Source of the DNA: Psychroflexus curvus
GTDB taxonomy: Bacteria > Bacteroidota > Bacteroidia > Flavobacteriales > Flavobacteriaceae
NCBI RefSeq assembly: GCF_020164585.1
Contig: NZ_JAIQZF010000004.1
Coordinates: forward strand, 186,001 to 250,000
Reading direction: 5' to 3'
Length of the DNA stretch: 64,000 bases
Shown: piece after piece, positions 53,739 through 62,942 of the stretch
How positions within the stretch are numbered: the first letter of the stretch is position 1
Layout: each line of letters begins with the position of its first letter
Notes under the pieces: generated by a model
The model's input: only the letters and a program-made list of their open reading frames with translations
Database searches by the model: none
What the model was told of the DNA's origin: nothing
Made by a program: the position numbers and the translations under genes

Positions 53739-54602
53739 CTAGTGATACTTCGAAAACAAATCTGAAGCTTTGTTGTAGGCAGATTCAAAACTGGTCATGC
53801 GAATGGAGTTTTCAATATTTTTAGAATTGAAATAGGACAGCATTTTTTCGGTTTGCATATTGCCGGTAAGGTCATCTTTTGCCATAGGACAGCCGCCAAA
53901 GCCTTGAATCGCTCCGTCAAATCGTCTACAGCCAGCCTGAGTGGCGGCATGAACTTTTTCGTGCCAGGCTTCTGGTGTTGTATGCAGGTGTGCGCCAAAT
54001 TCCATGTTTGGGTATTTGGGGATAAGTGTAGAAAACAGGTCTTCAATCACATCAGGAGTAGAAGTCCCTACGGTGTCGGAGAGTGAAAGAATCTCAACCC
54101 CAAGATTGGCGAGCTTCTCTGTCCATTCCCCAACGATATCTGCACTCCAGGGATCGCCATAAGGATTCCCGAACCCCATGGATAAATAGGCCACCACCGA
54201 TTTATTGGAAGCTTTAGCTATGTCTAAAATCGATTTCAAAACGTCGACAGATTCAGCTATGGTTTTATGCGTGTTACGCATTTGAAAGTTTTCGGATATT
54301 GAAAATGGGTAGCCCAGATAATCGATTTCAGGAAACTTCGACGCATCTTCTGCTCCTCTTGTATTGGCTACAATCGCCAGAAGTTTGCTTTGAGTCTGAG
54401 ACAAATCCAGCATGGACAAAACCTCCGCTGTATCCTGCATTTGCGGGATAGCTTTGGGAGACACAAAACTTCCAAAGTCTATGGTGTCAAAACCACATCT
54501 TAAAAGAGATTGAATATATTTTACCTTTTCATCGGTTGGGATAAAAGATTTGATGCCTTGCATGGCATCTCGGGGACATTCAATTAGTTTGACTGATTTC
54601 AT
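53739..54602 (-). CDS. Hydroxymethylglutaryl-CoA lyase-like protein
   Basis: 287 residues, TIM barrel of the HMGL/DRE-TIM superfamily. IECPRDAMQGIKSF at the start (usual ECPRDG site), the metal-binding GAHLHTTPE, and GGCP in the flexible loop with the catalytic Cys near residue 235 fit HMG-CoA lyase, the final enzyme of leucine breakdown. Other HMGL-family activities cannot be excluded. The ATG is 54602, with a -7 box directly upstream. Confidence 0.85.
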   Translation of the reverse strand: MKSVKLIECPRDAMQGIKSFIPTDEKVKYIQSLLRCGFDTIDFGSFVSPKAIPQMQDTAEVLSMLDLSQTQSKLLAIVANTRGAEDASKFPEIDYLGYPFSISENFQMRNTHKTIAESVDVLKSILDIAKASNKSVVAYLSMGFGNPYGDPWSADIVGEWTEKLANLGVEILSLSDTVGTSTPDVIEDLFSTLIPKYPNMEFGAHLHTTPEAWHEKVHAATQAGCRRFDGAIQGFGGCPMAKDDLTGNMQTEKMLSYFNSKNIENSIRMTSFESAYNKASDLFSKYH

Positions 54603-54607
54603 GAGCC

Positions 54608-54615
54608 CAAATATA
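54608..54615 (-). promoter_or_regulatory. -7 promoter box of the HMGL gene
   Basis: Minus strand TATATTTG, perfect TAnnTTTG, whose end is only 5 bp before ATG 54602; TTTG is 17 bp farther upstream. Likely leaderless transcript. Confidence 0.5.
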
Positions 54616-54648
54616 CAGTTTTAAGTTATTTTCAAAAATGAAATCAAC

Positions 54649-55266
54649 TTAAAGTAAAATCAGAATAGAAATAGCTACAAATGTGAAAATCTGAAACCAT
54701 TTCAAAAATGAATAAGACTTGGTCGTTTTGAATAAAAATTTGGAAAGTTGATCAGAAAGAAGTGCGACCAGACTAAAAATCACGAACGCCTGAAACATAA
54801 ACAATCCTCCTAAAACATAAAACTGCATCATCAGATCCTTTTCTGTATCCCACAGAAAACCTGGAAAAAACGCCAGAAAAAAAATCGTGACTTTAGGATT
54901 CAGAATATTCATGATAAAACCCGTTTTAAAATCAGATAAAGCAGATTTTTTAGAATCCACAGTTTTGTCCTGAGTAAAATTTTGAGAGGGAGACGAATAG
55001 ACTTTGTAGGCCAGGTATAGTAAATAAAGAGCTCCTGCAATTTTAATACTCCAGAAAAGAGGTTCAGAGTTTTTGATAACCAAGGACACTCCGAAGGCAA
55101 CCAGCGAGGTATGAATGATGATTCCGAAAACTAAGCCTAGGGCTATAATCATTCCCTTTTTGTAGCCTCCAACCAGACTTTGAGAAAGCACATAGATGAT
55201 ATCTGGTCCTGGAGAAAGGGTTAATAAGATAGACGCTATTAGAAAGGGGATGAGTTGTTCTAACAT
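54649..55266 (-). CDS. LysE/RhtB-family amino acid exporter
   Basis: 205 residues with six TM segments. The N-terminal LTLSPGPDIIYVLSQSLVGG is the family signature. Exports amino acids or related compounds; substrate unknown. Six bases from pyrD on the same strand, so the two are co-transcribed. Confidence 0.88.
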   Translation of the reverse strand: MLEQLIPFLIASILLTLSPGPDIIYVLSQSLVGGYKKGMIIALGLVFGIIIHTSLVAFGVSLVIKNSEPLFWSIKIAGALYLLYLAYKVYSSPSQNFTQDKTVDSKKSALSDFKTGFIMNILNPKVTIFFLAFFPGFLWDTEKDLMMQFYVLGGLFMFQAFVIFSLVALLSDQLSKFLFKTTKSYSFLKWFQIFTFVAISILILL

Positions 55267-55271
55267 AAAGT

Positions 55272-56294
55272 TTAGGACATTTTATCCAAAATAGCTTGAT
55301 TGATGGCTTTCACAAGCCCAGGGCCTTCGTACACGAACCCTGTGTAAAGCTGAACCAAACTCGCACCAGCCTCCAGTTTTTCCAGGGCATCTTCAGGAGT
55401 CATAATCCCGCCAACCCCTATAATCGGAAAAGCCTTGTTGCTTTTTTCTGATAAAAATCGAATCACCTTTGTGGACGATTTCGTTAATGGTTTTCCACTC
55501 AACCCCCCAGTTTCTTCTTTATTTTCTGAGGTTAAACCTTCTCTGGAAATCGTCGTATTGGTAGCAATCACACCTGCAATTTTAGTGTCGTCTACAATCT
55601 CGATAATATCCAAAAGTTGAGAGTCTGTAAGGTCTGGCGCTATTTTGAGTAAAACAGGTTTCGGTTTGGATTTCTTCTGATTTTTATTTTGCAAATGACT
55701 TAAAAGCCTTGTTAATGGCTCTTTATCCTGAAGCGCTCTCAAATTTGGTGTGTTTGGAGAACTTACATTGACAACAAAATAATCTACATAATCGAATAAG
55801 GCTTCAAAATTATAGTCATAATCATTTACGGCCTCTTCATTAGGAGTGATTTTATTTTTCCCAATGTTTCCTCCAATTAAGACGTTGGTGTTTTTTTTCA
55901 AGCGTTTGACTGCCTCATCTACGCCTTCATTATTAAATCCCATTCTGTTGATGATGGCAGAATCCTCTTTTAGTCTAAACAGTCTTTTTTTAGGATTACC
56001 GGCCTGAGCTTTTGGAGTGACTGTTCCGATTTCAATAAACCCAAACCCTAAATTAGAGAGTTCTTTATAAAGTTCAGCGTTTTTGTCAAAGCCAGCTGCC
56101 AAACCCACAGGATTTTTGAATTTCAATCCAAAGACTTCTCTTTCCAGACGCTTATCTTCAAAAGTGAACATCTTTCTTAGCAGTTGAGAAACTCCGGGGA
56201 ATCGATGAGCCAATTTTAAAGAGCTAAAACTAAAATGATGTACAGCTTCGGGATCAAATTGAAATAATAAGGGTCTTAAAATTTGTTTGTACAT
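55272..56294 (-). CDS. pyrD: Dihydroorotate dehydrogenase, quinone-type (class 2)
   Basis: 340-residue FMN enzyme for pyrimidine synthesis, membrane-bound by its N-terminal helices. [18 protein letters not shown] and [11 protein letters not shown] bind FMN/substrate and [13 protein letters not shown] holds the Ser catalytic base of class 2. A -7 box lies 20 bp upstream and the gene is divergent from pepT. Confidence 0.95.
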   Translation of the reverse strand: MYKQILRPLLFQFDPEAVHHFSFSSLKLAHRFPGVSQLLRKMFTFEDKRLEREVFGLKFKNPVGLAAGFDKNAELYKELSNLGFGFIEIGTVTPKAQAGNPKKRLFRLKEDSAIINRMGFNNEGVDEAVKRLKKNTNVLIGGNIGKNKITPNEEAVNDYDYNFEALFDYVDYFVVNVSSPNTPNLRALQDKEPLTRLLSHLQNKNQKKSKPKPVLLKIAPDLTDSQLLDIIEIVDDTKIAGVIATNTTISREGLTSENKEETGGLSGKPLTKSSTKVIRFLSEKSNKAFPIIGVGGIMTPEDALEKLEAGASLVQLYTGFVYEGPGLVKAINQAILDKMS

Positions 56295-56313
56295 CTTTAT
56301 TAGAATTTAGTTG

Positions 56314-56321
56314 CAAAAATA
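56314..56321 (-). promoter_or_regulatory. -7 promoter box of pyrD
   Basis: Minus strand TATTTTTG, perfect TAnnTTTG, 20 bp from the start codon. Confidence 0.45.
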
Positions 56322-56374
56322 AAGTAAATCTCACGAAGTCAATCGAATTCTGGAAGGTTTAATGGCTTCAAATT

Positions 56375-56382
56375 CATATTTT
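56375..56382 (+). promoter_or_regulatory. -7 promoter box of pepT
   Basis: TATTTTTG, perfect TAnnTTTG, 21 bp before ATG 56404. Confidence 0.5.
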
Positions 56383-56403
56383 TGAACAAAATAAAACCAG
56401 TAC

Positions 56404-57639
56404 ATGATCAATTCTCAAAAGCTTCTCGAAAGATTCCTGACCTATATCAAAATCGATTCACAAAGTGACCCCCAAAGCGACACCACACCAAGTACAGAAA
56501 AACAGTGGGACATAGCCAATCTGCTCAAAAACGAATTGAAAACTATAGGCTTACAAGACGTCACTATAGATCACAAAGCTTACATCATGGCGACGCTTCC
56601 GTCCAATGTAGAGCATGAGGTGGATACCATTGGATTTGTTTCGCATTTTGACACTTCACCAGATTTTAAAGCTTCAGAGATTAATCCTCAAATTCATAAG
56701 AATTATGACGGAGGGGATATCGTCTTAAATAAAGAGAAAAATATTGTGTTGTCGTCTAGTTATTTTGAAGAAATCAAACAATACAAGGGTCAGACTCTCA
56801 TCACCACCGATGGTACAACTTTGCTAAGTGCAGATGATAAAGCCGGCGTGACCGAAATCATTACAGCCATGGAATATTTGGTGAACCATCCGGAAATCAA
56901 ACATGGCAAAATACGAGTAGGTTTTACTCCTGATGAAGAAATCGGTAGAGGCGCACACCATTTTGATGTTGAAAAATTTGGAGCTAAGTATGCCTACACT
57001 ATGGATGGCAGTGAAATTGGAGAGTTAGAGTATGAAAACTTTAATGCAGCTTCTGCTATTTTAAAATTTAAAGGAACGAGTGTTCATCCGGGCTATGCTA
57101 AAAATAAAATGGTGAATTCCATGTATATGGCTCAAAAATTTATCGATGTCCTGCCTAAAGACGAAGTTCCAGAGCAAACTGAAGGCTATGAAGGCTTTTT
57201 TCATTTGTCTAAAATCTCAGGTAACATAGAGCTAACAGAGCTGAAGTACATCGTAAGAGATCACGACCGAGATAAATTTGAAGCCAGAAAGCAGTTAATG
57301 AAGGATATTGTTACAAAAATGAACAATAAACTAGAAGGAGCAGACATCAGTATTGAGGTGAAAGACCAGTATTTCAATATGAAAGAAAAGGTTGAGCCTA
57401 TTAAATATATTGTGGATATCGCTGAGCAGGCCATGAAAGAACTCGACATCAAGCCTATTCTAAAGCCAATAAGAGGTGGCACCGATGGTGCACAATTAAG
57501 CTATAAAGGTCTACCCTGCCCTAATATTTTTGCTGGAGGACATAATTTTCATGGAAAATATGAATATGTCCCGCTTGAAAGCATGGTGAAAGCTTCAGAA
57601 GTTATCGTCAAAATTGCAGAACTCACAGCAAAACAATAA
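56404..57639 (+). CDS. pepT: Tripeptide aminopeptidase (peptidase T)
   Basis: 411-residue M20 zinc aminopeptidase that cleaves the N-terminal residue of tripeptides. Zinc and catalytic sites: [12 protein letters not shown] (His, Asp), LLSADDKAG (bridging Asp), [10 protein letters not shown] (Glu-Glu), YTMDGSEIG and a C-terminal [10 protein letters not shown]. Cytosolic. Good family length. Confidence 0.94.
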   Translation: MINSQKLLERFLTYIKIDSQSDPQSDTTPSTEKQWDIANLLKNELKTIGLQDVTIDHKAYIMATLPSNVEHEVDTIGFVSHFDTSPDFKASEINPQIHKNYDGGDIVLNKEKNIVLSSSYFEEIKQYKGQTLITTDGTTLLSADDKAGVTEIITAMEYLVNHPEIKHGKIRVGFTPDEEIGRGAHHFDVEKFGAKYAYTMDGSEIGELEYENFNAASAILKFKGTSVHPGYAKNKMVNSMYMAQKFIDVLPKDEVPEQTEGYEGFFHLSKISGNIELTELKYIVRDHDRDKFEARKQLMKDIVTKMNNKLEGADISIEVKDQYFNMKEKVEPIKYIVDIAEQAMKELDIKPILKPIRGGTDGAQLSYKGLPCPNIFAGGHNFHGKYEYVPLESMVKASEVIVKIAELTAKQ

Positions 57640-57653
57640 ACCTATCTGACGAA

Positions 57654-57668
57654 AACCTCCTTCAGGTT
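57654..57668. repeat. Small palindrome AACCTCCTTCAGGTT
   Basis: 5-bp arms around a 5-nt loop, related to GTACCTGAAGGCAC at 28230 when read on the other strand. Confidence 0.35.
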
Positions 57669-57783
57669 GCTGTCTGATTGAACTTCACTGCCTTTTTCAA
57701 ACCCAAAGATTCAGCGGAATAAATCCAATTCTGATTTCAAACTTTAGCACTTTTTAAGTATATTAGTTAACAAATTCTTATCA

Positions 57784-58821
57784 ATGAAATTTTTCAAATA
57801 CCTCTTTTTTCTTATCGTTCTGGTTTTTGTTATAGGATCGCTTTACATCGCCACCATTAGTGTTCCTGATGAAAAAACAATAAAGTTTGAAACTCCAATA
57901 GCAGCTGAGCTTTTCAAGCTAAAAATACAAGATTTATCCACTTACAAGAATTGGTTTAGTTTTCCAGAAAAGCCCATATCAGAACCCAGACTGAGCAACC
58001 CTGGGGATTTTGAAAACACAACACTTTCCTGGCAAAATGAGACGTTTGAAGCCATAAATTTTCAAAATAAAAGACTTACGGAGGATTCTATTATTCAACA
58101 ACTCGTTCTCAAAACCTGGATAAGTTCTTCGGAAATTGATATAAATTGGACATTTGCAACTTCAGATAAAAATTCAACTATTGCAGTTGACTTAAAATCG
58201 GATGCCAGCTTTTTGCAAAAAACAGAATATATATTTAAAGGAAAAACGCATTTAGAAATTGCTGAAAAAACCATAAAAGAAAGCTTGAAAACACTTGAGG
58301 ACACTATTCAAAAAGAAATCTCTGTTTATGATATTTCTCCTATTGGACTGGTAGAAACCGGCGGATTTTATTTGCTTCATGCTACCTCTGCTGCCAAACT
58401 TAACTTCAAGACCATTCTTGATAAATCCATACCTGTTTTTGAAAGTGTAGAGAATTTTATGGAAGAACAGCGGTTTGATGTGTATAAAGGCAGAATTGTA
58501 CTTTTTGAAAATTTGTATGAAGATGCAGACAACATCATATTTTCTTCTGGCATAGGGACAGAACAGGCTGTTGCTATTCCAGATTATTTTGAAGTGTTAT
58601 CCAAACCTATACGAAGAAGTACGTACTTCAAAACCCAACTTGCTGGCGATTATGTCAATCTAAAACAACTTTTATCTGTAAGCCAGTCCGCTGTTGAAAA
58701 AAGAGATTTGGTCATCAACAGATTTCTTAAGCCCTTTCTGGTGTTTGAAGTCGATAGGAATGATACTGTAAATCCCGCCGAGCTGGTTACCAATTTTTAT
58801 ATTCCTATAATTGAAGAGTAA
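57784..58821 (+). CDS. SRPBCC/GyrI-like domain protein with membrane anchor
   Basis: 345 residues. N-terminal TM helix (residues 5-25), a region that looks like an SRPBCC/polyketide-cyclase-like fold (residues 40-160) and a C-terminal GyrI-like effector-binding region (residues 180-340). Similar flavobacterial proteins are annotated as SRPBCC or effector-binding proteins without a known ligand. Recognition is moderate. Its stop overlaps the crcB start as TAATG. Confidence 0.6.
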   Translation: MKFFKYLFFLIVLVFVIGSLYIATISVPDEKTIKFETPIAAELFKLKIQDLSTYKNWFSFPEKPISEPRLSNPGDFENTTLSWQNETFEAINFQNKRLTEDSIIQQLVLKTWISSSEIDINWTFATSDKNSTIAVDLKSDASFLQKTEYIFKGKTHLEIAEKTIKESLKTLEDTIQKEISVYDISPIGLVETGGFYLLHATSAAKLNFKTILDKSIPVFESVENFMEEQRFDVYKGRIVLFENLYEDADNIIFSSGIGTEQAVAIPDYFEVLSKPIRRSTYFKTQLAGDYVNLKQLLSVSQSAVEKRDLVINRFLKPFLVFEVDRNDTVNPAELVTNFYIPIIEE

Positions 58822-59201
58822 TGAAATCAGCTTTGCTTGTTTTTTTAGGAGGTGGTTTAGGCAGTCTTGTTCGCTATTGGGTTGCTTTATTTGTCAACCA
58901 GCAACTGGATTCTAAGCTCAACCTCTACGGCACCTTTACCGTTAATATTGTAGGAAGCTTGCTCATTGGCTTACTCATGGGCTGGTTTTTGAAATCTGAA
59001 ACTCCTTATCCCAACCTTCAACTTTTAGTGATCGTGGGGTTTTGTGGTGGATTCACTACCTTTTCTACCTTTTCTGCGGAAAACCTGGACCTGCTCAAAA
59101 ACAACTTTTACATAGAGTTTCTCTTGTATGGTTTAGGCAGTTTGTTGCTTGGAATACTCGCTGTTTTTTTAGGCGTTTTGATCATGAGAATAAAAACCTA
59201 A
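58821..59201 (+). CDS. crcB: Fluoride channel Fluc/CrcB
   Basis: 126 residues, four TM helices. GGGLGSLVRYWV, GTFTVNIVGSLLIG (conserved Asn) and GFCGGFTTFSTFSAEN (Phe-box) are diagnostic. It exports fluoride. The coupling to the upstream gene (TAATG) is unusual, since crcB commonly stands alone or under a fluoride riboswitch, which is not seen here. Confidence 0.93.
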   Translation: MKSALLVFLGGGLGSLVRYWVALFVNQQLDSKLNLYGTFTVNIVGSLLIGLLMGWFLKSETPYPNLQLLVIVGFCGGFTTFSTFSAENLDLLKNNFYIEFLLYGLGSLLLGILAVFLGVLIMRIKT

Positions 59202-59280
59202 TGTTTACGAAATGTTGAATAACTTTTCACGAGCGAGACTCACCGCCGCTGGCGAAATAGACTTTTGGTAAAGCTGGTAG

Positions 59281-60207
59281 CTAATAACCTCTATTCACAT
59301 CCACTTCATTCAATAAGGAGTCTCCATTTTTCATGCGCTTGTAATTTTCCAATAACTGATTGGCGACCGACTCAGGGTCTGTCATGCTGGCTACATGTGG
59401 TGTGATTTGAATACGGGGATGGCTCCAAAATGGATGAGACTCTGGCAAAGGTTCTTCCTGAAACACATCCAAACTAGCACCTTTTATGACACCCTGGTCT
59501 ATTGCAGAAATCAAATCGGCTTCCACCACATGTTCTCCTCTTGCGACATTAACCAGATATCCATCTGGCTTTAGTTTTTTAAACACTTCAAGATTCAAAA
59601 CACCTTTGGTTTCTGAAGTCACGGGAAGTAAACAAACCAAAACCTGAGTATTTTCTAAAAACTCATCCTGCTCCTCTGCCCCAAAAACTTTGACACCGTC
59701 AACAATTTTTGAAGAGTTTGCATAACCTTTGACATCAAATCCATTTGCTTTTAACACGTTGCCAGCGGCTTGTCCTAAAACACCATAACCCATAATACCA
59801 ACACTGGTTTTCTCTGGAGTTTGATAGGATTTCACTTTCCAGGTTTTGGACTCCTGATCCTGAAGATGAGTGAAAAGATTTCTGGAAACCGCCAGGCATT
59901 GTAAGAGTACAAAATGACTCATATCTTTTGTCAATTGATCATCTACAATTCTTGTGACTTTTACACCTTCTGGCAAATTTTCATCTTTTAAAATATGATT
60001 GACTCCAGCGCCCATAGAGGCAATTACTTTTAAGTTGGGATAGCTTTGATAAAGCCCTTCCGGATGCTTCCAGGAAATGGCAAATTCTATATCTTCAGGT
60101 CTTTGGACATCGGGGTAAATTTGGATATCGAGAGATTTATTTTTTTCCTTCAAAGTGGAAGCCCACTTTTCTGGAGCTCTTGCGGTACTGACTAATACTA
60201 TTGACAT
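59281..60207 (-). CDS. D-isomer 2-hydroxyacid dehydrogenase (GhrA-like)
   Basis: 308 residues. NAD(P)-binding GIMGYGVLGQAAGNVL near residue 138, catalytic Arg in VNVARGEHVVEADL, and His in HPRIQITPHVASMT. Reduces glyoxylate, hydroxypyruvate or similar 2-ketoacids; specificity uncertain. Confidence 0.85.
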   Translation of the reverse strand: MSIVLVSTARAPEKWASTLKEKNKSLDIQIYPDVQRPEDIEFAISWKHPEGLYQSYPNLKVIASMGAGVNHILKDENLPEGVKVTRIVDDQLTKDMSHFVLLQCLAVSRNLFTHLQDQESKTWKVKSYQTPEKTSVGIMGYGVLGQAAGNVLKANGFDVKGYANSSKIVDGVKVFGAEEQDEFLENTQVLVCLLPVTSETKGVLNLEVFKKLKPDGYLVNVARGEHVVEADLISAIDQGVIKGASLDVFQEEPLPESHPFWSHPRIQITPHVASMTDPESVANQLLENYKRMKNGDSLLNEVDVNRGY

Positions 60208-60297
60208 GTTTTTTAAATTTTAAATCGAAGTTACGCTTCAACTAGTGTGCTGTCTGAATTAACCTAACATAGGTTGATACTTACAAGATAGATCATT

Positions 60298-60528
60298 CTA
60301 AGACCCTCCCATCATATGTCTAATGAGGTCTAAAAGAGACTCATCTCTCCAGTAAAACCTTAGAAAAACCAATGAGATAATGAAAATAAAGAAACCTAAT
60401 AAAACAAACAAAGTTCCTTTGTAATACTTATTGTGTAAGCCTTTGTCTTTGATATAGGAATAGATCAAAATGGAAACAAAAGCAACTACGAAAAAAATGA
60501 TAAAGGCAATTCGCCCAGGAGTAAACAT
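60298..60528 (-). CDS. Small two-TM membrane protein, flavobacterial type
   Basis: 76 residues: TM helices at residues 8-24 and 40-60, a basic loop (DKGLHNKYYKG) between, and a polar tail. The MFTPGRIAFIIFFV start and HNKYYKGTLFVLL block recur in flavobacterial small proteins, but function is unknown. Divergent from the MazG-like gene (37 bp between starts). Confidence 0.72.
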   Translation of the reverse strand: MFTPGRIAFIIFFVVAFVSILIYSYIKDKGLHNKYYKGTLFVLLGFFIFIISLVFLRFYWRDESLLDLIRHMMGGS

Positions 60529-60565
60529 AAATGTTTTATTTTACACAAAAATACTTCTTATTCTT

Positions 60566-60955
60566 ATGAAAAAACCGCTAGACCAAGTAAAAAAATTCCA
60601 TAAAGCTTTTGGATTGGATGTTTCTGAGTCTCAAAAAGCCGATTTAGGACTCGAAAAGAATCTGTTGCGATACAAACTTATGCGTGAAGAAAATGAAGAG
60701 TATTTAGATGCTGCTACCCAGGGCGATAGGGTTGAAGTGGCTGATGCTTTGGGAGATATGCTTTATATTTTATGCGGTACCATCATTTCTCACGGCATGC
60801 AACACAAGATTGAAGAAGTCTTTGAGGAAATCCATCGCAGTAACATGAGTAAGCTTGGAGAAAACGGCAAACCCATTTACAGAGAAGATGGAAAAGTATT
60901 AAAAGGCCCAAATTACTTTAGACCGGAACTGAAAAGGATTATTGAAAGTGAATAG
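60566..60955 (+). CDS. MazG-like nucleotide pyrophosphohydrolase
   Basis: 129 residues, all-alpha NTP-PPase fold. Metal sites: REENEEY (EExxE-like) and ALGDMLY (ExxD-like) near residues 35-65. Probably hydrolyses damaged or abnormal NTPs. ATG 60566 is chosen over an upstream frame start at 60470, which overlaps the divergent gene. Confidence 0.82.
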   Translation: MKKPLDQVKKFHKAFGLDVSESQKADLGLEKNLLRYKLMREENEEYLDAATQGDRVEVADALGDMLYILCGTIISHGMQHKIEEVFEEIHRSNMSKLGENGKPIYREDGKVLKGPNYFRPELKRIIESE

Positions 60956-61030
60956 GTGGTGAGTCTTTGAGTTGGTGAGGTGGTGAGCTTTGGAGCTTGT
61001 AAGTGGTGAGTCCCCCTCCTTTGGAGGGGC
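60956..61030. repeat. GGTGAGT tandem and CCCCTCC palindrome
   Basis: Several GGTGAG words at 60956-61010 in varied spacing (also at about 7434-7449), then CCCCTCC-TTT-GGAGGGG (61013-61029). This second motif resembles a dispersed Bacteroidota palindrome. Confidence 0.55.
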
Positions 61031-61047
61031 TAAGGGAGGTTTGTTTT

Positions 61048-61662
61048 TTAAAACAATCCATTGATTTCACCGTCAATTTTATTTAAAATGACTCCAAAGT
61101 CTTCCTGCTTATCTACAAAATCTAATTCATCCACATCTATAATGAGCAATTTACCTTTGTCGTAGGTTTGGATCCACGCTTCATAGCGTTCGTTAAGTTT
61201 GTTGAGGTAATCTATGGAGATAGAGTTTTCGTATTCTCTTCCTCTTTTCTGAATTTGCTTGACTAAATTTGGAACACTACTTCTGAGATAAATCAACAAA
61301 TCTGGAGCTTCGGTTACAGACTCCATAAGATTAAATAGTGAAGAATAATTTTCATAATCTCTATTAGCCATTAAGCCCATCGAATGTAAGTTGGGAGCAA
61401 AAATAAAAGCATCTTCATATATAGTCCGATCTTGAATAATGTCGATATTGCTTTCACGGATTTGAAGAATCTGTCTAAACCTGCTATTTAAAAAATAGAT
61501 CTGTAAATTGAATGACCAACGCTTCATGTCTTCATAAAAATCTTGTAAAAAAGGATTTTCGATAACATCTTCGTATTCTGCTTTCCACTTGTAGTGGTTT
61601 GCGATGAGTTTGGTCAGTGTGGTTTTTCCAGCTCCTATGTTTCCAGCGATTGCAACGTGCAT
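61048..61662 (-). CDS. Deoxynucleoside kinase
   Basis: 204 residues. P-loop GNIGAGKTTLTKLIA at residue 7, and DRTIYEDAFIFA (DRx-like) near residue 77, plus the lid-like region QKRGREYENS. Phosphorylates deoxynucleosides for salvage; whether it prefers dA, dG or another base is not visible. Downstream of the 282-residue exported-protein gene, with 4 bp between. Confidence 0.88.
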   Translation of the reverse strand: MHVAIAGNIGAGKTTLTKLIANHYKWKAEYEDVIENPFLQDFYEDMKRWSFNLQIYFLNSRFRQILQIRESNIDIIQDRTIYEDAFIFAPNLHSMGLMANRDYENYSSLFNLMESVTEAPDLLIYLRSSVPNLVKQIQKRGREYENSISIDYLNKLNERYEAWIQTYDKGKLLIIDVDELDFVDKQEDFGVILNKIDGEINGLF

Positions 61663-61666
61663 ATAA

Positions 61667-62455
61667 TCAGTTATTTACAATATTAAATTCGTACGTATAA
61701 AGTACTTTATCGCTGTAAATATAGAGGTTTTCAGCATTGAAATAAAACTGATTGAAGCTAATTTTAGGTTTTTTAAAACTGATTTTAAATTCTGGATTTT
61801 TATAGAATAATTCTAAAAGATTTTCGGTTTGAACCATGACCTGATTTTTAAAAATATTGAAAGACAATGCATTTTCAAAAGTAAATTCGTCGATAAGGCT
61901 ACCGTTGATGTTGAATTTTGAAAAGCCTTTGGAATGCCTAAGCCAGGAGTAGTTGTAATTGCTTCTGAAGCCTATGATTTCTTCATTAAGCGGAAGTGAA
62001 GAACTTCTTGTACTCAAGGATTCATAATCAAAAAGCTCAAGCTGCTGAAGGTCTGCATTGAAAATCCAAAGTAAATTATCTTTTGAAATTCCAGCAAAAT
62101 CAACAGTTTTAAAATTTAAGATCCTATTGAAATTTAAGCGCTCGATTTCGTTGAGGCGGTTGTCCAAAATCACAACGGTGTTGGCCTCTTTATAAAACAA
62201 CAGAATTTTAAGCGGATTTAGTAAATCAACGCCTTCAAGTTTACCGAGTTGCAAATCCTGAAATTGGAATTTCTTTTGATTTTCAGTTTTGAAAAACACA
62301 TTTGTTCTAGAAAAATAAAAGTGTTGATAGGTATCAACACCCCAAAACTGATCGGCATTTACTGGCAACCTATCTACAAGCTTCAAGCTAGAGGACTGTG
62401 CGCTTAAAGCCAACGGAAACAAAATCAGAAGAAAAAAGGGAAAAAAGCGGTTCAT
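61667..62455 (-). CDS. Exported protein, possible beta-propeller
   Basis: About 262 residues from ATG 62455, chosen because it gives a signal peptide (MNRFFPFFLLILFPLALSAQ); an upstream ATG at 62515 would overlap the next gene by 16 bp. Repeated short strands with hydrophobic cores (ILLFYKEANTVVILD, NLLWIFNADLQQLELFD) suggest a propeller. Family not known to me; seen in other flavobacteria near the kinase. Confidence 0.7.
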   Translation of the reverse strand: MNRFFPFFLLILFPLALSAQSSSLKLVDRLPVNADQFWGVDTYQHFYFSRTNVFFKTENQKKFQFQDLQLGKLEGVDLLNPLKILLFYKEANTVVILDNRLNEIERLNFNRILNFKTVDFAGISKDNLLWIFNADLQQLELFDYESLSTRSSSLPLNEEIIGFRSNYNYSWLRHSKGFSKFNINGSLIDEFTFENALSFNIFKNQVMVQTENLLELFYKNPEFKISFKKPKISFNQFYFNAENLYIYSDKVLYTYEFNIVNN

Positions 62456-62499
62456 GAAAAAATTGATGTTGTGAAATATACCAAATAAAGGTTTGTGAT

Positions 62500-62823
62500 T
62501 CAAATTCCAGACCATAAACAGTCGAGGCCATCCGTAATCATATGAAAAATAAGGCCTATGCAGAAAAGTTTAATCCATTTATTTTTAAAAATAAACAAGC
62601 TCAACACATAAATTGTAATAGCAACTTTGGAATGAAAGGTATGAAATCCAATGCTACACCGACCGGGGTCAAAAATGGGCACAGCCCATAAATGGTCGAT
62701 ATCTACGATCATGGTAGACAATAAAATTAAATAGCCCTTCCACAAATGCTTTGGACTGTAAATCCATGCAATGAGCAGAATAATGATAAAATGATTGCTA
62801 TAATGTACTAAAGTTTGCCACAT
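62500..62823 (-). CDS. DUF6122 family membrane protein
   Basis: 107 residues with several hydrophobic helices. TMIVDIDHLWAVPIFDPGRCS and GFHTFHSKVA carry conserved His/Asp residues as in metal-dependent membrane hydrolases, so a hydrolase function has been suggested for such proteins (inference). First of a run with the exported protein and kinase. Confidence 0.75.
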   Translation of the reverse strand: MWQTLVHYSNHFIIILLIAWIYSPKHLWKGYLILLSTMIVDIDHLWAVPIFDPGRCSIGFHTFHSKVAITIYVLSLFIFKNKWIKLFCIGLIFHMITDGLDCLWSGI

Positions 62824-62919
62824 ATTGATTTCCTAAGCTGTCTTGCAAAATACAGTTAAACAGCTCTTAAACGCAAGGCGTTTTAATGAATAAATAGTCC
62901 TTTTACCCAACAAAAACCT

Positions 62920-62927
62920 TATTTTTG
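62920..62927 (+). promoter_or_regulatory. -7 promoter box of rpe
   Basis: TATTTTTG, perfect TAnnTTTG, 15 bp before ATG 62943; a short leader is expected. Confidence 0.45.
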
Positions 62928-62942
62928 CAAAAAAATACTCCC

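Noticed and set aside
57640-57783. Fluoride riboswitch upstream of the crcB transcript
   Set aside because: The conserved crcB-motif sequences were not found; only a small palindrome is present.
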